Shown: piece after piece, positions 6,764 through 7,226 of the stretch
How the letters are laid out: each line of letters opens with the position of its first letter
Numbering within the stretch: position 1 is the first letter of the stretch
Source: Sutterella sp. UBA4713
GTDB lineage: Bacteria; Pseudomonadota; Gammaproteobacteria; Burkholderiales; Burkholderiaceae_F
Length of the DNA: 7,226 bases
Assembly: GCA_002404465.1 (NCBI GenBank)
Contig: DHJT01000014.1
Coordinates: forward strand, 6,045-13,270
Direction of reading: 5' to 3'
The notes under the pieces: model-generated
Database searches by the model: none
What the model was told of the DNA's origin: nothing
Seen by the model: the letters and a program-made list of their open reading frames with translations, nothing else
Position numbers and translations under genes: made by a program

Positions 6764-7226
6764 TTAAAGCGTACGAGCAACTTCCGTTACTTCAAAAATT
6801 TCCAGCTGATCGCCGACTTGAATATCATCGTGTCCCTTCAGAGACAGGCCGCATTCATTGCCGGCTTGGACTTCACGCACATCGTCCTTGAAGTGTTTCA
6901 AACTGGCAAGCTCCCCGGTCCAGATTACCACATTGTCGCGTAACTGTCGTACGCTGGCATTGCGCCGCACAACGCCTTCGAGAACACGGCATCCGGCAAT
7001 CAGTCCGACCTTCGGAACATGAATCGTCTGTCGAATTTCCAAAAGTCCGATGCCCGTTTCCTTTCTCTCGGGCGCGAGCATGCCGCTCATGGCCGCTTTC
7101 ACATCGTCAATGGCATCGTAAATAATGTTGTAGTATCGAATTTCAATTCCGTCCGCTTCAGCCGTCTTCTTGGCTATCGCATCGGCTCGGACATTAAATC
7201 CGATGATAATTGCATGGCTGGCTGCT
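6764..7226 (-). CDS. infB: Translation initiation factor IF-2, C-terminal part (gene runs off the window)
   Basis: IF-2 is the GTPase that brings formylmethionyl-tRNA to the 30S P site and promotes subunit joining. Only the last 153 residues and the stop lie here; the G domain and start are beyond position 7226. Reading in frame from 7225, the fragment begins inside the C1 domain with AIIIGFNVRADA and then has EIRYYNIIYDAIDDVKAAMSG. The C2 domain follows: GLIAGCRVLEGVVRRNASVR, LRDNVVIWTGELASLKHFKDD, NECGLSLKGHDDIQVGD and a terminal EIFEVTEVARTL. C2 is the part that holds the formylmethionyl end of the initiator tRNA. The methionine at 7102 is internal (in AAMSGML) and is not a start. The stop is followed directly by the rbfA ribosome binding site. 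Confidence 0.97.
   Translation of the reverse strand, partial: AASHAIIIGFNVRADAIAKKTAEADGIEIRYYNIIYDAIDDVKAAMSGMLAPERKETGIGLLEIRQTIHVPKVGLIAGCRVLEGVVRRNASVRQLRDNVVIWTGELASLKHFKDDVREVQAGNECGLSLKGHDDIQVGDQLEIFEVTEVARTL

Noticed and set aside
6764..7102. A 112-residue stand-alone gene starting at the methionine at 7102
   Set aside because: The frame is open to the window edge and the upstream residues (AIIIGFNVRADA and onward) are clear IF-2 sequence, so this is the 3' end of infB.

Overview
The window holds seven protein-coding genes in two convergent blocks. I see no rRNA, tRNA, CRISPR array, insertion sequence or phage gene. Protein similarity and gene order (infB, rbfA, truB, typA, with typA directly after truB instead of rpsO-pnp) point to a betaproteobacterium of the order Burkholderiales. 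The moderate GC content and codon use would fit a gut-type Sutterellaceae member, but that narrower placement is inference.

Positions 2-1852 (+ strand) encode a 616-residue AMP-forming long-chain acyl-CoA ligase. Its upstream region lies outside the window. Positions 1853-2138 form a 286-base gap between convergent genes. It holds a strong inverted repeat right after the ligase stop, a second stem that overlaps and competes with it and runs straight into five T residues, and two weaker hairpins. I see no credible gene there.

Positions 7226 down to 2139 (- strand) form one tightly packed gene string, read in the order infB (3' end only), rbfA, truB, typA, a ychJ-like SEC-C gene and dusA. Gaps are 10 and 5 bases. 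The three overlaps are 11 bp (rbfA/truB), ATGA (truB/typA) and GTGA (ychJ/dusA). No space is left for an internal intergenic promoter or terminator, so the string is most simply read as one operon with translational coupling.

The operon theme is making and tuning the translation machinery. IF-2 places initiator tRNA, RbfA matures the 30S subunit, TruB makes pseudouridine 55 in tRNA, TypA/BipA is a ribosome-associated GTPase, and DusA makes dihydrouridine in the tRNA D-loop. The YchJ-like protein has a zinc-type SEC-C motif and no firmly known role.

This is largely ordinary core genome, and I found no convincing undescribed system. The points most worth a second look are the mutually exclusive hairpins after the ligase gene, a repeated stop-plus-Shine-Dalgarno motif at the infB and rbfA ends that is offset from the truB start, and the attachment of ychJ and dusA to the infB-typA string.
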